From Alloascoidea africana (lineage: Eukaryota; Ascomycota; Alloascoideomycetes; Alloascoideales; Alloascoideaceae), in the NCBI GenBank assembly GCA_030581615.1, contig JAKTTT010000009.1, forward strand, positions 412,194 through 476,193: a stretch of DNA of 64,000 bases, written 5' to 3'. Positions 1 to 12,400 of this stretch are shown here, one piece after another. Position numbers and translations under genes: made by a program. Positions within the stretch are counted from its first letter, which is position 1. Each line of letters begins with the position of its first letter. A model generated the notes under the pieces. It saw only the letters and a list, made by a program, of their open reading frames with translations, did no database searches and was not told the origin of the DNA.

Positions 1-3000
1 AGGGTTAGCAAACCCGCAAGCGCTGTTTTTTTTTACGCTTTTGTGTCGGTAATCCTTAGTTAGTGCGATTTGCAGGTCTATCTCCTTGTGAAATAGGGGG
101 GATATTCTAGGTGTGACCTATACCGTTTTGGAGTACTCAAGCTTTTGATAAAAAGAACCCTTACCGGAACAATTATCAGACATAATGCAAAGGAAATGTG
201 AGGATTGGACAGTTTTTCAGTGTTACAAAGCGGATATTTTAGAGTGTCTCATGACAATGCATCTTTCTTCTCAACTAGTCTTACCTCTCTATTGGTATCC
301 ACAAGGTTTGAACGCAGATACACATGTTTCTAACTATTCCATACCAGCTAAGCCATGGATTGTGGAATGAGAATGAGAATGCAGTCTACAACCATTTTTT
401 CCCCTACTACCCAGGTTCATTCCAACCCGAAAATCTTATACTTTTTACCGCAGTGAAGTAGTGTTGGCGTTCATTGACTTCATTATAAAGTAATTTCAAA
501 GATCGGAGCAATGAGGTTAGAATGAGACTGAGGATGATGAGTTTATCTTAGATGCGTGACGAGGATGTATGTCCTCAATATAAATTTTGTAAAATTCTTA
601 ATGAATTTGAACAAATCTTCATAGCATGGCGGAAAATTGAGCCAGATCTTTCCCTTAATCTCTCAGTTGATGAACAATTTTCCGTAGTGGAATCAAATAA
701 CAGGAAATCTTAATATTCAAATAGGAATAATCTAATTGATATTTCGCTTACTGTTCTTTTGAAACTTTTTTAGTTTTGCACTCACCCATTGGATCAAAAC
801 AAATCTCTACAGCTTTGGTGAGCATCAAAAACATTCACCCTCTCCATACCCCAAGCTGGATGTATTTCTACTGTTCAATCTCCAGCTTGCAAATGGAATA
901 TCCGGTAAAAGCCATTTTAAACAGATTTTGAAAGCTTCAATTTCTTTCAAGTCCAGAAGCATTTCGTTGATGCCATTGTACCTATGTTGGTTCCCTGAGA
1001 ACTGGAAATTTGGGACGGATATTAACGTCTTGGTTTGTTTTAATTTTTTTTCAGTAAGCTCTTAAATTGAAAGGATTAGGCGGAGATAAATCCTAAGGAG
1101 GGACAAGAAACCTTCCCTGTTTCTGTTTGACCATAATCACAGGTGTTACAAAATGTAGCTCTTCTATCAATTTTTGCCAAATTAAATATCCTAACTTTCT
1201 AGAGTGTATGATTAATGCTCAAGTACTGATATTGAAGCATTAAATCTACACGAGAATAACAGTTAAGAGTCTCCAAAATACAAAAAGAACTCTAAAAGAT
1301 GTTTTGAGGAATGTCAATTACAGAGCGAAAATATATGCCAGTTAACCCCCTTGGGAATGTTTAACAAGAGCGATTAACAGAATATTATCACAAACAACAT
1401 GGCCAGCACAATGGAAACTGGATGAGTTCGATCAGATCAAGTAGATAGGACTCACCAAAGACAAAAGCTGGACTTGTTTGTGATTAAAAAAGAGAGTTTG
1501 GGTGAATAATTAGCAGAAGAGGCAAAAAGTGTAAAAACAAGAGCTTGTTGTTGTATCTTTGGAGTGAATACAAATGGAGCATTTACGTTGAGCTTTCCTA
1601 CATGGGGACGAAATTCAATGTCTTCATGGTCACAACAAATTGTATATGTATCTTCTTGTTTTCAGAAGTATATGCTTGAATGTGATATAGTTTCTTCATA
1701 AAGTGAGCTGTTATAACTAACACAGTCCTTTTGGGAACCGCTTCTCAACCTTGTTAAGGGCTTAATATATAGACTACTTAATGGAACAGCTTGAACCTTA
1801 GGGTGACCAACACAGACTTTAGATCGGTCTATAACAATTACTTTGACCAGTTTCTTTTGTTGGCTTTGGTAATGACCAGATCAAAAGACAAAGATAAAAG
1901 AATTTACTATGAAGCCGTTTGATGAAAATGAAGAATAATTATAAAACAACAAAGGTAGATCACAAATGGCATTCCTAAAGAAAAGACGGACAATTAATAG
2001 GTAGATTATTTGATGACTGTTTTGCAATTGAAGACAACAATGTTCTGCTGCTCAATAAACTATACAAGAACAATTACGGGGATCAAGATGATTCTCATCT
2101 TAGAAAACTTGCATTTGACGGATCTGTGAGAAACCAAAAAAATACTTTCAAATCATAATGGCAACTACACAAGGTTGAATATGCATGAAAGTTGCAGGCA
2201 GGTGCCAAGTTTGAGCCAGTATAGCAGCAGGGACAAGATGGTGTAATAAGAGAGAAGGACCAAATCGGGAATATCGAAGGGAACAAGGCAGACTATTGAA
2301 GGAGATTCCATTTTCAAAACAATAATTATTTGAAGATCGTGCTCAAGAAATTGTCAACGGAAATGACACAGCTTGTCGTGTCGATTGGCCAAACAGCCAC
2401 AAGATTTGGATGGTCAACAGACTAGATTCATCGACGACTACTACGATTGATTTCACTTGGTTAATAGGGAAAATCCTGGAAATGAATCTCCCACTTGAAA
2501 TGCAAGAATTGGCAGAAGATTGGCGGCCAGTCCTATAACTATAAAGTTCAAAACTGATCTCCTCAAAACTTTTGTCTATTGATCATCCAAAGTCTTTGTC
2601 AGGCAAGGAGGAGATGGCAAAGCCACATCTTGTACCATTTCTGAAGCTATTTTTCTTGACATGTTTATCTCTAAGATATGCTGCAGGAGTATTAGGAACT
2701 GGTTTCGTGTTATGCCCACGGCCTCCAAGTTTACCAGCTTCTCGACTTTCGCAAATCTCATATCCGCAAAATGTTGTGAAACTCTTACTCACTAGCGAAA
2801 CAAAATATATAATACAGATTATACTACTTACTTTTTTTCATCGATTCATATAGTTGATTCTGTTGGTGGGTAAGCGTTTCACAACAAAAAGAAATTCAAG
2901 CTCCTTGGATGCTTCCTTAAATTTTAACGAGCTGGCCCATTCTCCCTTGTTACGCCATCTTGTTTCTCCTACTGGTATTCTCTGCGATTTACTACCCATC

Positions 3001-3196
3001 ATTCCAGCATCTGCCTAATGTCTACAAATGCTTGCTGTACTAGAGGCTAAGCTAGTAAGATAGCATACATGCTGGATCAAACATGGCAGACAAATGGTAC
3101 AAAATGTAGCTTTAGGTGTATGGGTGTTTCCAAATGAGTGAACGGTTAGCTGAATAGTAAATCCTGGGTAAGAGTGTGCAAGTCAATCTAACTGGC
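1..3196. other. Gene-free stretch
   Basis: No reading frame here has a recognisable product. The longest frames (about 60-90 codons, for example around 2095-2853) overlap one another on both strands and lack a convincing start, splice or composition signal. The sequence is AT-rich with ordinary T and A runs. The last few hundred bases presumably include the MOG1 promoter. Confidence 0.6.
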
Positions 3197-3915
3197 ATGT
3201 CATTTATAAAGAGGGATCTATATGGGGGATCGATAACAGCAGAGGTTCCTGATTTTTTCATCGATGCGAGTCAATTCCGAGAAGTTCCAGATAATCAGGA
3301 AGTTTTGATTGTTGGGCCTGAAGAAGCCCCGGTACTAAAGGACAAGGAGTTGCCAATTTTGATTCAGAAAGAGGATGCATTGATTTTTGACATTATGGAA
3401 CGGGTAGAGGTGAATCAAGGGGAGGATGACAAAGCGAGTGTGAGAATCCATCTTGAAGACATTGCGAGGTGTAATGGGGTTGAAGGAGAATCGCAGGTTT
3501 TGCAGATTGTCGATGAGCAGGTTCCTTCTCTAAGGTGAGTAGGGTTGAAATGTGCCTAAGTAACCAGAACAGAGCGCTAACCTCGCAAATAAGCAACGTT
3601 CCGGTGTATTTGGCGACTGCAATTGAGCCTTCGCGAAAATGGGGCCGGACCACGGTGGTTGAGGGCACCGCGGCCGCGGAGCCCCAGGTGGCCGTGGTTC
3701 TGGCGGTGATCCGGCTGGGCAGCGTGTCGTCGGACATCTTGGTGACCTACAACCTGCCCTTCACGTCGAAAGAGGACCTGGCGTCGCTACGAGCTCTCGC
3801 TGCTGGCGAAGACCACGACCTTGCCCGCCAGAGCACCGGCCGGATCGCTGGTGCTCAGGCCGTGGTGCGGCGGGTTCTCGGGTCGCTGGCGGTGGACCTG
3901 AGGCTGTTCGGGTGA
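3197..3915 (+). CDS. MOG1: Mog1, Ran (Gsp1) nucleotide-release factor for nuclear import
   Basis: Mog1/RanGRF binds Ran GTPase and modulates nucleotide release in nuclear protein import. The N-terminus reads MSFIKRDLYGGSITAEVPDF and continues with the family signature FIDASQFREVPDNQEV. Two exons are inferred: 3197-3534 and 3594-3915. The intron (59 nt) has a GTGAGT donor, a GCTAACC branch site and an AAG acceptor; it joins the frames as SL-S-NVPVYLA and gives 219 residues, the usual family length. An upstream CAG at 3570-3572 is in the same phase but would leave only a 38-nt intron without a CTAAC. The C-terminal exon contains the conserved region around LVTYNLPF. Exon 2 is strikingly GC-rich compared with exon 1. 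The start is the first ATG in frame. LST4 follows 310 bp downstream on the same strand. Confidence 0.85.
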
Positions 3916-4045
3916 GGCCGGGGCACCGGGGCGCGGTCTCGGGCCGTGGGGCCGTGGGGCTGGGCGCCGATTGGCCGGCGCTTAGCGGGCAGGGGGTCAC
4001 CCGGCCGCGGAACTCACCTCCGGAAGCTGAGGCGGCCTGTCACGG
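3640..4045. other. GC-rich island over MOG1 exon 2 and the MOG1-LST4 spacer
   Basis: By eye this stretch is dominated by G and C, with many CCGG, GGCC, GCGG and CCGCGG words, in a window that is otherwise AT-rich. It starts about 45 bases into MOG1 exon 2 and ends in the LST4 5' region. It contains no second gene that I can support; the extra open frames here are a by-product of the composition. Confidence 0.8.
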
Positions 4046-4225
4046 CTGGGCTGGTATTAAATAGTCTCAGCATCCAGAGCTCCCAATCGCAGATAGCATA
4101 TCTTTTCGTACTTCCTTTCCTCCATCTCTCGCATAGATATCGAGCATTTTCGGTCGGCTGCGGTTTCGATTTCTTCTGAAATCATCTTAGTCGTCGTCCT
4201 TGTCTCTTATCGCCCACCCCCCAAC

Positions 4226-7200
4226 ATGACCGGCTCCAAAAGCACTCTCCACAAGCTGCTCAGCTCGTCCTCGTCCTCGTCCTCCTATTCCTCCTACTGC
4301 TCAACTCCCTGCCCGTCCACCTCCGTGTCTCCTCACGCGTTCCATCCTCAGCAGGACCCCTTTGAAGCTCTGCAGTTCCCGGCTGACAGCATCAGCTTCT
4401 CGCCTTCCACAGAGCATGGAGACTCAAACATCCGGTTTCTATTATATGGAACTCCCTATTTGTTGGCTCCGCCAGACATAGACCCAATGTCGGATATACA
4501 AGTCATTATCGCCCAAGATCCATTCGTCGCTTCTTCGAAACATGTGCTTTTCGATTCAAATCTCAACCAATCCCCACACTCCCAGCCCCAATCTTGTTCG
4601 TCTTCGTCTTCTTCGCCTTTTGTACCGGAAGGTCACAAATCCTCAACCACAAATCCGATCTCAACTGGATCCTCGAATTCCTCTCGAAAGCCTCCAATAC
4701 AACACTGTCGACGGCGGCCTCTCCCTCCCGCCGCTCCTACCCTTTCTCTTTCTCATGATTCCTCTCCAAACCCGTTGTCGAGAGAAGGTCTCGCTCCAGT
4801 CCCCCAGCTGCTGGAATACATGTTTGGAACTGTGCCCTTGAGCTCCGTTAGTACCATAGTCAAAGTTCACCCTCTTCCAAAAGAACCCAACAGTCACAGA
4901 TCCTCATACCTTATTTCCAAAGTCTTTCTTGTGAATCCCAAAATTGACTGCTTTGAAACCATGACCTTGGAAACCTCTTCAAAATCCTCGTTCTGGTATT
5001 CTTTTTTTGAAGACTCAAGATCCGCCGCCAGCGGTAACAGCAATAGTACCCAACATGTCTCCACAGACAACAACCACAATGACTTGGGATCCGAATGGTG
5101 CCCACGCCCAACTGCAATCTCAAATAAAGAATCAGGACTCAGATTCGCAATAGGTCTTATAATAACCTTACCCTCACCAGACATTCAGCTGTTTCTTCAA
5201 AACAACTGGGAAGAAATCACTTACAACTTTGCACATCTCCAAGCCCAAGTTGTCAAGAGCCTACGGCTAATCCTAGCCGATCTTTCATCAACCAGAAATT
5301 CCCGTAGTTCATTCTATCTCCACAAAAAATCAGAGGTTGTGCCCGCCCATTCTCTTCAACACGATGAGTCTATCAGAAGGGCAAGTGAAAAGCTGTGCAG
5401 GGCTATTTATGGACTGGCGTGTATCCCACGAGTCTTGTGTGGCCAAGATAATCTTTTCCAACTTTGTGAGGAGATCCATATGTGGTTGGAAAACAAAGAT
5501 GGCAGAACAGGTGGAACGTATAATCGGTTTTTGGCCGCTGTGGTGAGCGCCACAATTTCTAGTCGAAACGATTTGCTCCGTAAACCCTGTGAACGAAGAA
5601 CATTAAGATTAGGCGCCGGCAAAGATAGCATGAGTCCAATTTCCAGAGTCGTGATTCAGACTGGCAATCCGGTCGTTGCAAGAATTCTGATATTTATAAT
5701 AACATCAATGTTGCCAGATCAACTGAGCGATAAGATTTCTGGCCAGGTTCAAAGGATTAAAAAGAATCTTGCATTTTCACAAATCCATGAAGACGATGAT
5801 GACGAAAGAAGAGAATCTGTAGTGGAATTGGATCGAGAGGGAACAATAACCACTCAAAAGCTGTCCAGTGCATTGTTATCCAGTTCATGTTTCGAGAATA
5901 ATTTCCAAACTCCTTCACATTTGATAAGTGCAACGTCTACAGGTTGGGAAATACCCAAATCAAGCGCTTCATCCTCAACAACAATCCCAACGCTTGGCTC
6001 TGCTGGCCCCGTTACGGGCGCCTCGTTCGCCTCCAATTCAACTTCCTCATCTTTAGCATATTTATCATCAAGCCTATCTTCAACAGGAGGATATCCCGAT
6101 TCCCTTTCTTCCTCTTGGTCCAGGTACGGACGATCGTTCTTTGATTCGATCAAGAATAAGTATGTTCTCGCAAGTTCAGGATCAATTAGCGGTAGTAGCA
6201 CCAGATCACAACCTCATTCTCGAAGAGGTTCCGCTCTTTACTCTCCTTCAATTGGTATGACTCCTTCCGGTCCAATAACAAGACACAGCAATGCCAGTCA
6301 AGATTTTGAAGTTTTGGAAATCACCAGTCCAACTCATGTCCTCAGAGCAAAATCTTCTCTGGAACTCTCTGTGCAGCCACCATCCCGACCGAGCCTTTCA
6401 AAATTCCCATCTGCAGACAGAACCACAACAATGGTTTGGACAACGACTCAGAAAAGAGAAAGACAGAGCCGTACTTTTAGTACTGAACTTCGAGGTGATA
6501 GCGTGCCATTCTTAGATGATGTGTTGCATCCCGATGTTGTTTTTTCGCTTGATGAGGATAACGATGATTTTTATAACGTTGAACTGAATCCAGCGAATTT
6601 TGATGTTGATTCAAATTTACAAAAAACATCTTTGGGAAGAGACTTTTATGCAGATGGAAATGGTGCTGTGGTAAGTCTTAATCCAATCTGCGGATACGTT
6701 ACTGGATTCCATCCCGAGTTTTCAATACAGGCGTGTAAAATAGATCCAGAGCTGGAGTCCAATGTGATGCACGCTTTAAAAGCAGATGCTGAGTTTGTGG
6801 TTGATGTAGACACACAGACAAATGAGTTGTTTAAGAAAGATGATTCGTTAGAGTTGGTCACGGATTGGATTGCCCTTTCGAAATGCTATTTTATATCTTT
6901 GAAAGCTCGAGAGATTAAAGAAATTACACTTTCGCGGAGATACCATAAGCCAAATCATCACAACTCTGGTGAAATTGAGAGAGCGCCGGGGGTTCGAAAA
7001 TCAAGCATGCTCAACGCTAGTCAGTCATCTCCTCCTATCTTTGGATATGGACCAGTCTCTACTTTGTCTGCAGGGACAAAACTGGCGTCCTCTACTTCAC
7101 CATGTACAACGACATTTGAACAAAAGATTACATCTAGAAAGATCTATTATGGCGGAAAGCCCATTTCGGAAATGTCAGGTATGGTAAATATAGTAGCACA

Positions 7201-7411
7201 ATTGCTCGAATCAATTTCAGATTGTCGAAAACCACCATCACCTCATCAACAAGTTTCTTCAAAAATTCAACTGAAGAATAACAAATCGAATTTGGAACTT
7301 TGTCAACAGAATACAAAGCCAATGAATATTGCTGGGGCCTCTTTGGAGTCCCATGAATATGAGCAAATATCTAGCTTGTTCAACACATTGCTGACTCTTA
7401 ACAAAGATTAA
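4226..7411 (+). CDS. LST4: Lst4-like folliculin-interacting protein (FNIP/DENN family)
   Basis: Lst4 pairs with Lst7 (folliculin) to form a GAP for the Rag GTPases Gtr1/Gtr2 at the vacuole and so couples amino acids to TORC1. The protein has 1061 residues. It has a serine homopolymer near residues 13-20, the FNIP N-terminal signature around residue 196 (LLEYMFGTVPLSSVSTIVKV), a second conserved strand near residue 305 (RFAIGLIITLPS) followed by a helix (NNWEEITYNFAHLQAQVV), then long Ser/Thr-rich linkers and a C-terminal conserved block near residues 740-900. That layout (longin-like N-terminus, DENN-like rest, disordered insertions) fits Lst4. It is a single exon starting at the first ATG, after a pyrimidine-rich leader. 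Identity rests on the N-terminal motif; the linkers are not alignable by eye. Confidence 0.75.
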   Translation: MTGSKSTLHKLLSSSSSSSSYSSYCSTPCPSTSVSPHAFHPQQDPFEALQFPADSISFSPSTEHGDSNIRFLLYGTPYLLAPPDIDPMSDIQVIIAQDPFVASSKHVLFDSNLNQSPHSQPQSCSSSSSSPFVPEGHKSSTTNPISTGSSNSSRKPPIQHCRRRPLPPAAPTLSLSHDSSPNPLSREGLAPVPQLLEYMFGTVPLSSVSTIVKVHPLPKEPNSHRSSYLISKVFLVNPKIDCFETMTLETSSKSSFWYSFFEDSRSAASGNSNSTQHVSTDNNHNDLGSEWCPRPTAISNKESGLRFAIGLIITLPSPDIQLFLQNNWEEITYNFAHLQAQVVKSLRLILADLSSTRNSRSSFYLHKKSEVVPAHSLQHDESIRRASEKLCRAIYGLACIPRVLCGQDNLFQLCEEIHMWLENKDGRTGGTYNRFLAAVVSATISSRNDLLRKPCERRTLRLGAGKDSMSPISRVVIQTGNPVVARILIFIITSMLPDQLSDKISGQVQRIKKNLAFSQIHEDDDDERRESVVELDREGTITTQKLSSALLSSSCFENNFQTPSHLISATSTGWEIPKSSASSSTTIPTLGSAGPVTGASFASNSTSSSLAYLSSSLSSTGGYPDSLSSSWSRYGRSFFDSIKNKYVLASSGSISGSSTRSQPHSRRGSALYSPSIGMTPSGPITRHSNASQDFEVLEITSPTHVLRAKSSLELSVQPPSRPSLSKFPSADRTTTMVWTTTQKRERQSRTFSTELRGDSVPFLDDVLHPDVVFSLDEDNDDFYNVELNPANFDVDSNLQKTSLGRDFYADGNGAVVSLNPICGYVTGFHPEFSIQACKIDPELESNVMHALKADAEFVVDVDTQTNELFKKDDSLELVTDWIALSKCYFISLKAREIKEITLSRRYHKPNHHNSGEIERAPGVRKSSMLNASQSSPPIFGYGPVSTLSAGTKLASSTSPCTTTFEQKITSRKIYYGGKPISEMSGMVNIVAQLLESISDCRKPPSPHQQVSSKIQLKNNKSNLELCQQNTKPMNIAGASLESHEYEQISSLFNTLLTLNKD

Positions 7412-9054
7412 TCATACAAGAGGGTATACAAAAATTGACTTTCTTTTCTACCTTGTTTTTTTTTGCTGTTTTGTTTTTCATTTTGCGTCTCTATGATTGT
7501 TTGGGTTAGTTTTTTTTTTTTTTGTAATTGGCATTATTACCTGGTATCTGATCTCTCTTGTTCCACCACTAATGAATGATACTTTAAACTTTTTTCTTCA
7601 TTTGCTTCTTTCCTTATATTTATATATAATATGTACCTTTAGGCGTATACTAGTTCTAGCTTTGGGATGAATAAAAAATAACAAATAGGTAATTATCTCA
7701 CAAAGCCCTGAATTGTTTCAACAATTGCTAGGCATGATTTTGTTCATTGGAGAAAACGTGGGCTTTATGGAATAGCTCGATATGGTCACCAGGTGTGCTT
7801 TTACAGTAGTTTCTATCAGGGATATCTTGAGTGTATTGTAAACTGTTTGTTGATTTTCTGGGGTTGAATTAATCGTAGTATTCATTCAATGGAGGCTATA
7901 TACATTTCAAGTGAACCTGGGGTTTCTACAGGCAGTGCTCATCAGTATTGAATAGACCTGGTAATCTCCCACAAGACCCTGAATGGTTTGTGCAGCTCGT
8001 TGCGTATTGGGGAAAACACAGATCCTTAGTGGGCAGCTTCAGTACCTCTAATAGCTATTCGCGTTTATTTTGTTACCGTTAGAAGCCCCTTGTTTGTTTA
8101 ACCAATACACTTGAAAACCCTTACTCTGATGATCAGGGATGATATGAGAAAATGGAAAGTTCATGAGCATGTGTGTCTTTAAAACTAAAAATTGGGTACA
8201 CAGGGTGAAAGGAAAAACTTATCTCCGCAAAAAAACTCTTTTTATTTTCTTGGCCTTCGGATATTTATCAATGTTAGATCACAAATTTCTATATCTTGGT
8301 CGTTCTTTGCATGGGCAAGCCAAGGATGGAGATGCTAGATTTCTCGTGAACAAGCATGCTCTTGTGGAAGAACCACAACACCACACACAGAGCAGAGAAG
8401 AGCATGAAAAGTGGCAAGAAAAGATGAGGACTATTTGCGCTGTTCGGAAAACAAAAAGACAAAAAAAAAACGAATAAATTCATCTTCGTGCAGTATATAT
8501 TCAGAGAGGAGATTAATGGCTTGGTGTGACTGTGTAAATAGAACACAAACATATTACGGCCTGTCTCTAAAATGCTGTGTATGCTTTCAAAGACATATCC
8601 TTGATCCGAAGGCGCATTTCTGCTTTTTCTCCAGTGCTTGTTCTCATGAAGCATAGCTCCTAAAGGTGAACTGTATACTTGTGTATATACAGAGGAGTGA
8701 ACACGTCTCAACTATTGGATGTGCAAAAATAACTTGATCTTGTGAGTCCCATAATTATTGGCCCTTTAATTAATCTCCTTCATACAGTTTTTGCTCTTGG
8801 CCTACCAGATTATACCGGTTGAATTCGGGAAATCCGATGCTGGCGGATCGATTTTCGATTCAATAAAAAAAATGTAATGCAGTGCCCGTCAGAATCCCTG
8901 GAGATGATCGCTAATGTAGTTGAAGCAGATTAATTTGAGGTATTCATTTGTACACGTAATTCGCTGCTTATAAAAGAGGACGCTTTTTTTTTTCATCCCT
9001 CCCAGTCTCTTTTTGCGCTACTTGGCTTTTCTCTACATTTAGCATGCCACTAGT
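7412..9054. other. Intergenic region after LST4
   Basis: Contains the LST4 terminator region (T-rich tracts at 7440-7530) and a degenerate direct repeat (listed separately). Overlapping frames on both strands at 8163-8711 (104 and 140 codons) show no family features and are probably chance. A TATAAAAG box at about 8969 and a pyrimidine tract at 8985-9020 precede the small candidate gene at 9055. Confidence 0.55.
7688..8022. repeat. Degenerate direct repeat, two copies about 270 bp apart
   Basis: Copy one starts at 7688 (GGTAAT, then CTCACAAAGCCCTGAATTG) and copy two at 7959 (GGTAATCTCCCACAAGACCC then TGAATGG). Both are followed about 30 bases later by TTGG(A/G)GAAAAC. The match runs over roughly 60-70 bp with substitutions and small indels, so it looks like an old local duplication. 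Confidence 0.5.
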
Positions 9055-9447
9055 ATGAGTTCGATTTTTGTGTTGAGAGGGCGGCTTTTGGGGAAAGCTT
9101 TGCTTTCTTCCACATTGAAGCGCGAGTTTGTGCAATTTCTTGCAAGCATCCCAGATAATACTCTACTTGATATAGCCTTCCCCCTTGAATCCGATTCCCA
9201 TGTCATCATCCATAGCACAGATCAGTTTGTGATGATCAGAAACCCCGTAAGTATTATGGTTTTTCTATACAGAATGGAATGAATTGTTGGATTAACAGAA
9301 TGTAGTTAAATCGAGACGGAGAGCACAAGGTCGAAATTCGAGTCCGAACGGACAATGGAACAAAACCTTTGGAAACCACCGTTTCCATTGTTTATATCGC
9401 CTGCTCTTCTTTCTCAACTGCCACTGCGGGTCTGATACGATCGGCAT
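9055..9447 (+). CDS. Small hypothetical protein, possibly divergent TFIIH subunit Tfb5
   Basis: A 64-codon exon (9055-9246) ends at a clean GTAAGT donor. It follows a TATAAAAG box (about 8969), a pyrimidine-rich leader and a 4-codon upstream ORF whose TGA overlaps the start as ATGA (9044-9058). The peptide has a pattern loosely like Tfb5/TTDA: VLRGRLL, then LKREFVQFL, then SDSHVII. A possible second exon starts at 9299 after ATTAACAG and stays open to a TAG at 9445-9447, giving about 113 residues; an alternative acceptor at 9272 gives a much shorter tail. The match to Tfb5 is weak and the second exon is rich in basic and aromatic residues without a known motif. I regard the first exon as likely coding and the identity as a guess. 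Confidence 0.3.
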
Positions 9448-9449
9448 TC

Positions 9450-12400
9450 AGAAAGGGTTACTGTAGTATTAGGCCATCCCAGCATCTATGAATCGCTATT
9501 TTGCATCTTTAGGAGATGGCTTCAACTAATGACTATTTCCGATCGCTATAACCGAACCAAATCTGATGTTTTTTTCCCAAGGTCTAAATTTTTATGTCTA
9601 CTTCGTTTTCACCATTGCCCAGGCTGTGTACTTATCCTGGATGAAGTTATATTATAGGGTCTCTGAACAAAGACCAACAATTCGAAAAGGAACGGTTTGT
9701 GAATTTTTGTGAAATGTTTCGACGTACTGAGGACTAGTGCCATCATAATTCATGTTCATGATTATTTGTTGATATCGTAGCAAGGCAATGTTGTAATAAT
9801 AGCCAGTCCACCCATGATCATGGCAAAATTTGCACACGAACCATGACGATTTATACATGAAGATCTGAGCTCCACGGCTCGATCCAACTCCTCTACCACA
9901 TTTTCTCCGTTGTATTTTCACTTGCCAATCCGTACACGATCCACGATTCATGCATTTGACACATATTTACGGCAACAGCTTTTAACCGAGTGTCAACTTG
10001 ACTTATTGTTTGCCTAATACAACAGCCTGTAGAGGAATTTTTCATTAAAACAAAAAGGAGGGGATTATATTTGCATTTATGTTTGTAATTTTTATTTGTT
10101 ACGCGTACCAAAGTATTTCAATGCCTTGATTTTTATTCGTAAGAAAAATACAGACAAACTAGGAACTGTCTACCTAAATGGCATGCTCTGAAGAGCCTTA
10201 GAAGAATGTTTTCAGAGCTGACGCTACTATTGATTGCAAGAAATGCTTACGAATTTTTGATTCGAATGAGCGTTCAGTATGCATCGATTGAAAAATAAAA
10301 AAAAAAGGATGCCTGAGCCATAGCTAGCCATAAATCGCTGCTAGGATCATTTCATTTTGAGGCAAGTCTTGATTATCAGAGGTTTTTAACGATTACAATT
10401 GTTTGCAATATTGTATTTGTGAGTTTTTTTTTTGATATTAGACTGTCCTATTCAAAGCATGATCGGAGTGGTAAGACTCAACATTTGGCAGAGCAGGGAA
10501 GACCGTGGAGGTTGATGACGCCAGGAATCAGTTAACCCCGTTGTTGGCGCCTTTCTTTATTTTTACCCATTTGGCTAGTTTTTAAATGACATGCTTTTTG
10601 AGCTTATTTAGCACTCTTTCTTTTTTTCTTGATTTTGATGGAAAAGGAAATATTTTTCATTATTTAAAGGAATAATAGATAAATACACTTGTGAGGCCGC
10701 CTTGCAGCTGCTATAGAAAAAAGCAAACTGCAGTAACCAAAAAAATGTGTTAACACGTTTAAGCGATAAAGCAGAAGAACGATAAGCATCACCGTCATAA
10801 CAAAGGTGCATATAGGGATGGAGCGTTTGTTAGAGTCTTTATAGCTATTGATCACTGAATATACAAACAAGACTTGAACTAGAAAGCTGAGAATGGTAAC
10901 AAATATGCAAGGAAAGAGTATACAGGGAGATACTGATAGAGAAGAAAGTGTGGCTACACTTGTATCATAATTTCGTAAAAAGCTTTTTAAAAACTTAGGG
11001 AGATTTCTCAGGATTTTTAAGTCATAATTGCACGTCACTTAGAGATTTTGCCTTTACTCACAAACATGTCCGAACCCAGCAAAAAACAAACAGACTAGAT
11101 AGATTTATAAACACAAATAGAAAAACAATATAACTGTATGTTTAACATTTCCCTGAAACCAGGAAAAAAGGTAAATTTCTCATGTTTTTGGTGCTTCTCT
11201 GGGGGAAATAAATAATATTCTGTCACGTTTTACACCGACACACGACACACTACAGCGATGACTCCGACATTCAGGATCATCATTTATGAAAAATTTCGGA
11301 TTATGTTATTTTTCCCCTTTCCATAGAAAGAATCCTATGTAGAGATCTAGAGCAGTTCTGCAAAAAAGACCAGTGTGGGCAACTACTTTTCCAAAAATCA
11401 TGACATCAAAAAGTCATCTATTTATTAATTCATAGAGCAGCAAATGTGCAAGCAGAACTGCCACATGTTTTGAAAATTGGGGCTGTTGATAACTAAATTA
11501 AATGAATAGGACACCCACAGCGCTACAATGAAGAATGTGTAACTTGATGTTTTTTTCTTTTTCTTTGCTTTTTTTCCCTGAATAACAAAAGCAAATAAGG
11601 ATATTTCAGAGTACTACTGCACATCGGCCTTAGGAACCCATTTTTAAGCTTGTGTAAAGCTTGAAACAATGCTGGATAAATTGGCTAGAAAGTATATTAT
11701 TAATGGGCACTGATGTAGAAGATCTATAGTTTTGCGCCTTGACAGATTTATTGCATCCAGATTAAGTTATTGTTGGTCATGAGGTTCTTATGCTTGATAG
11801 ATAGGCAAAGCCTATGGGCAATCTGTTTAATCGTTATTTGATCCTGTAATATAATGTAAAGAAGCAATAAATTGAGTGATAGGATCTGAAAAAAAATATC
11901 AATTAATTGATTACATTCAAACCGCTTTGATAAACCTCCTTTCTTTCCTGGCGTCCAGCGTAGCACTCCCCTTCGCCTCCTTCATTAAAAAGAAAAAAGG
12001 AGAAAACTATATGGCAAACACAAGATTAGCACACGAAATGCCTTGCTTGGATTTGTTTGAAGTAAAGTGAACACAAGTAAACCATCTCGCGCAAATATGC
12101 AATAGGTTGTTCTTGGCTGTACAAATCTGTGCTTCGATGCATATAAACCCACCCATATTGTCACTCTTGACTGTCAAAATATAGAGATACAGGTTTAGGT
12201 TAGGATGCAACGTTAATTGCCATTTTTTTTTCTTTCCCATGGATCATTCATTCATCTGAAAAAAGTATGAAATTTTCTGAAACAGCTCAGATTATCAGAA
12301 ACTAAACCCTGGCCTGGTTCGTTTATTATACTTTGAAAATGTTTTTCTTTTTCCTGTTTTCACACAGAAGAAAATGTCTATTTGTAGTTTAAAAGTGAAA

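Noticed and set aside
1-20. AGGGTTAG at the window start as telomeric repeat
   Set aside because: A single unit with no tandem copies; not evidence of a telomere.
2572-2853. 93-codon frame with a hydrophobic stretch
   Set aside because: No ATG at its start, opposite-strand frames overlap, and no family is recognised.
8163-8711. Overlapping 104- and 140-codon frames on opposite strands
   Set aside because: Both are low in protein-like features, mutually overlapping, and lack promoter or splice support.
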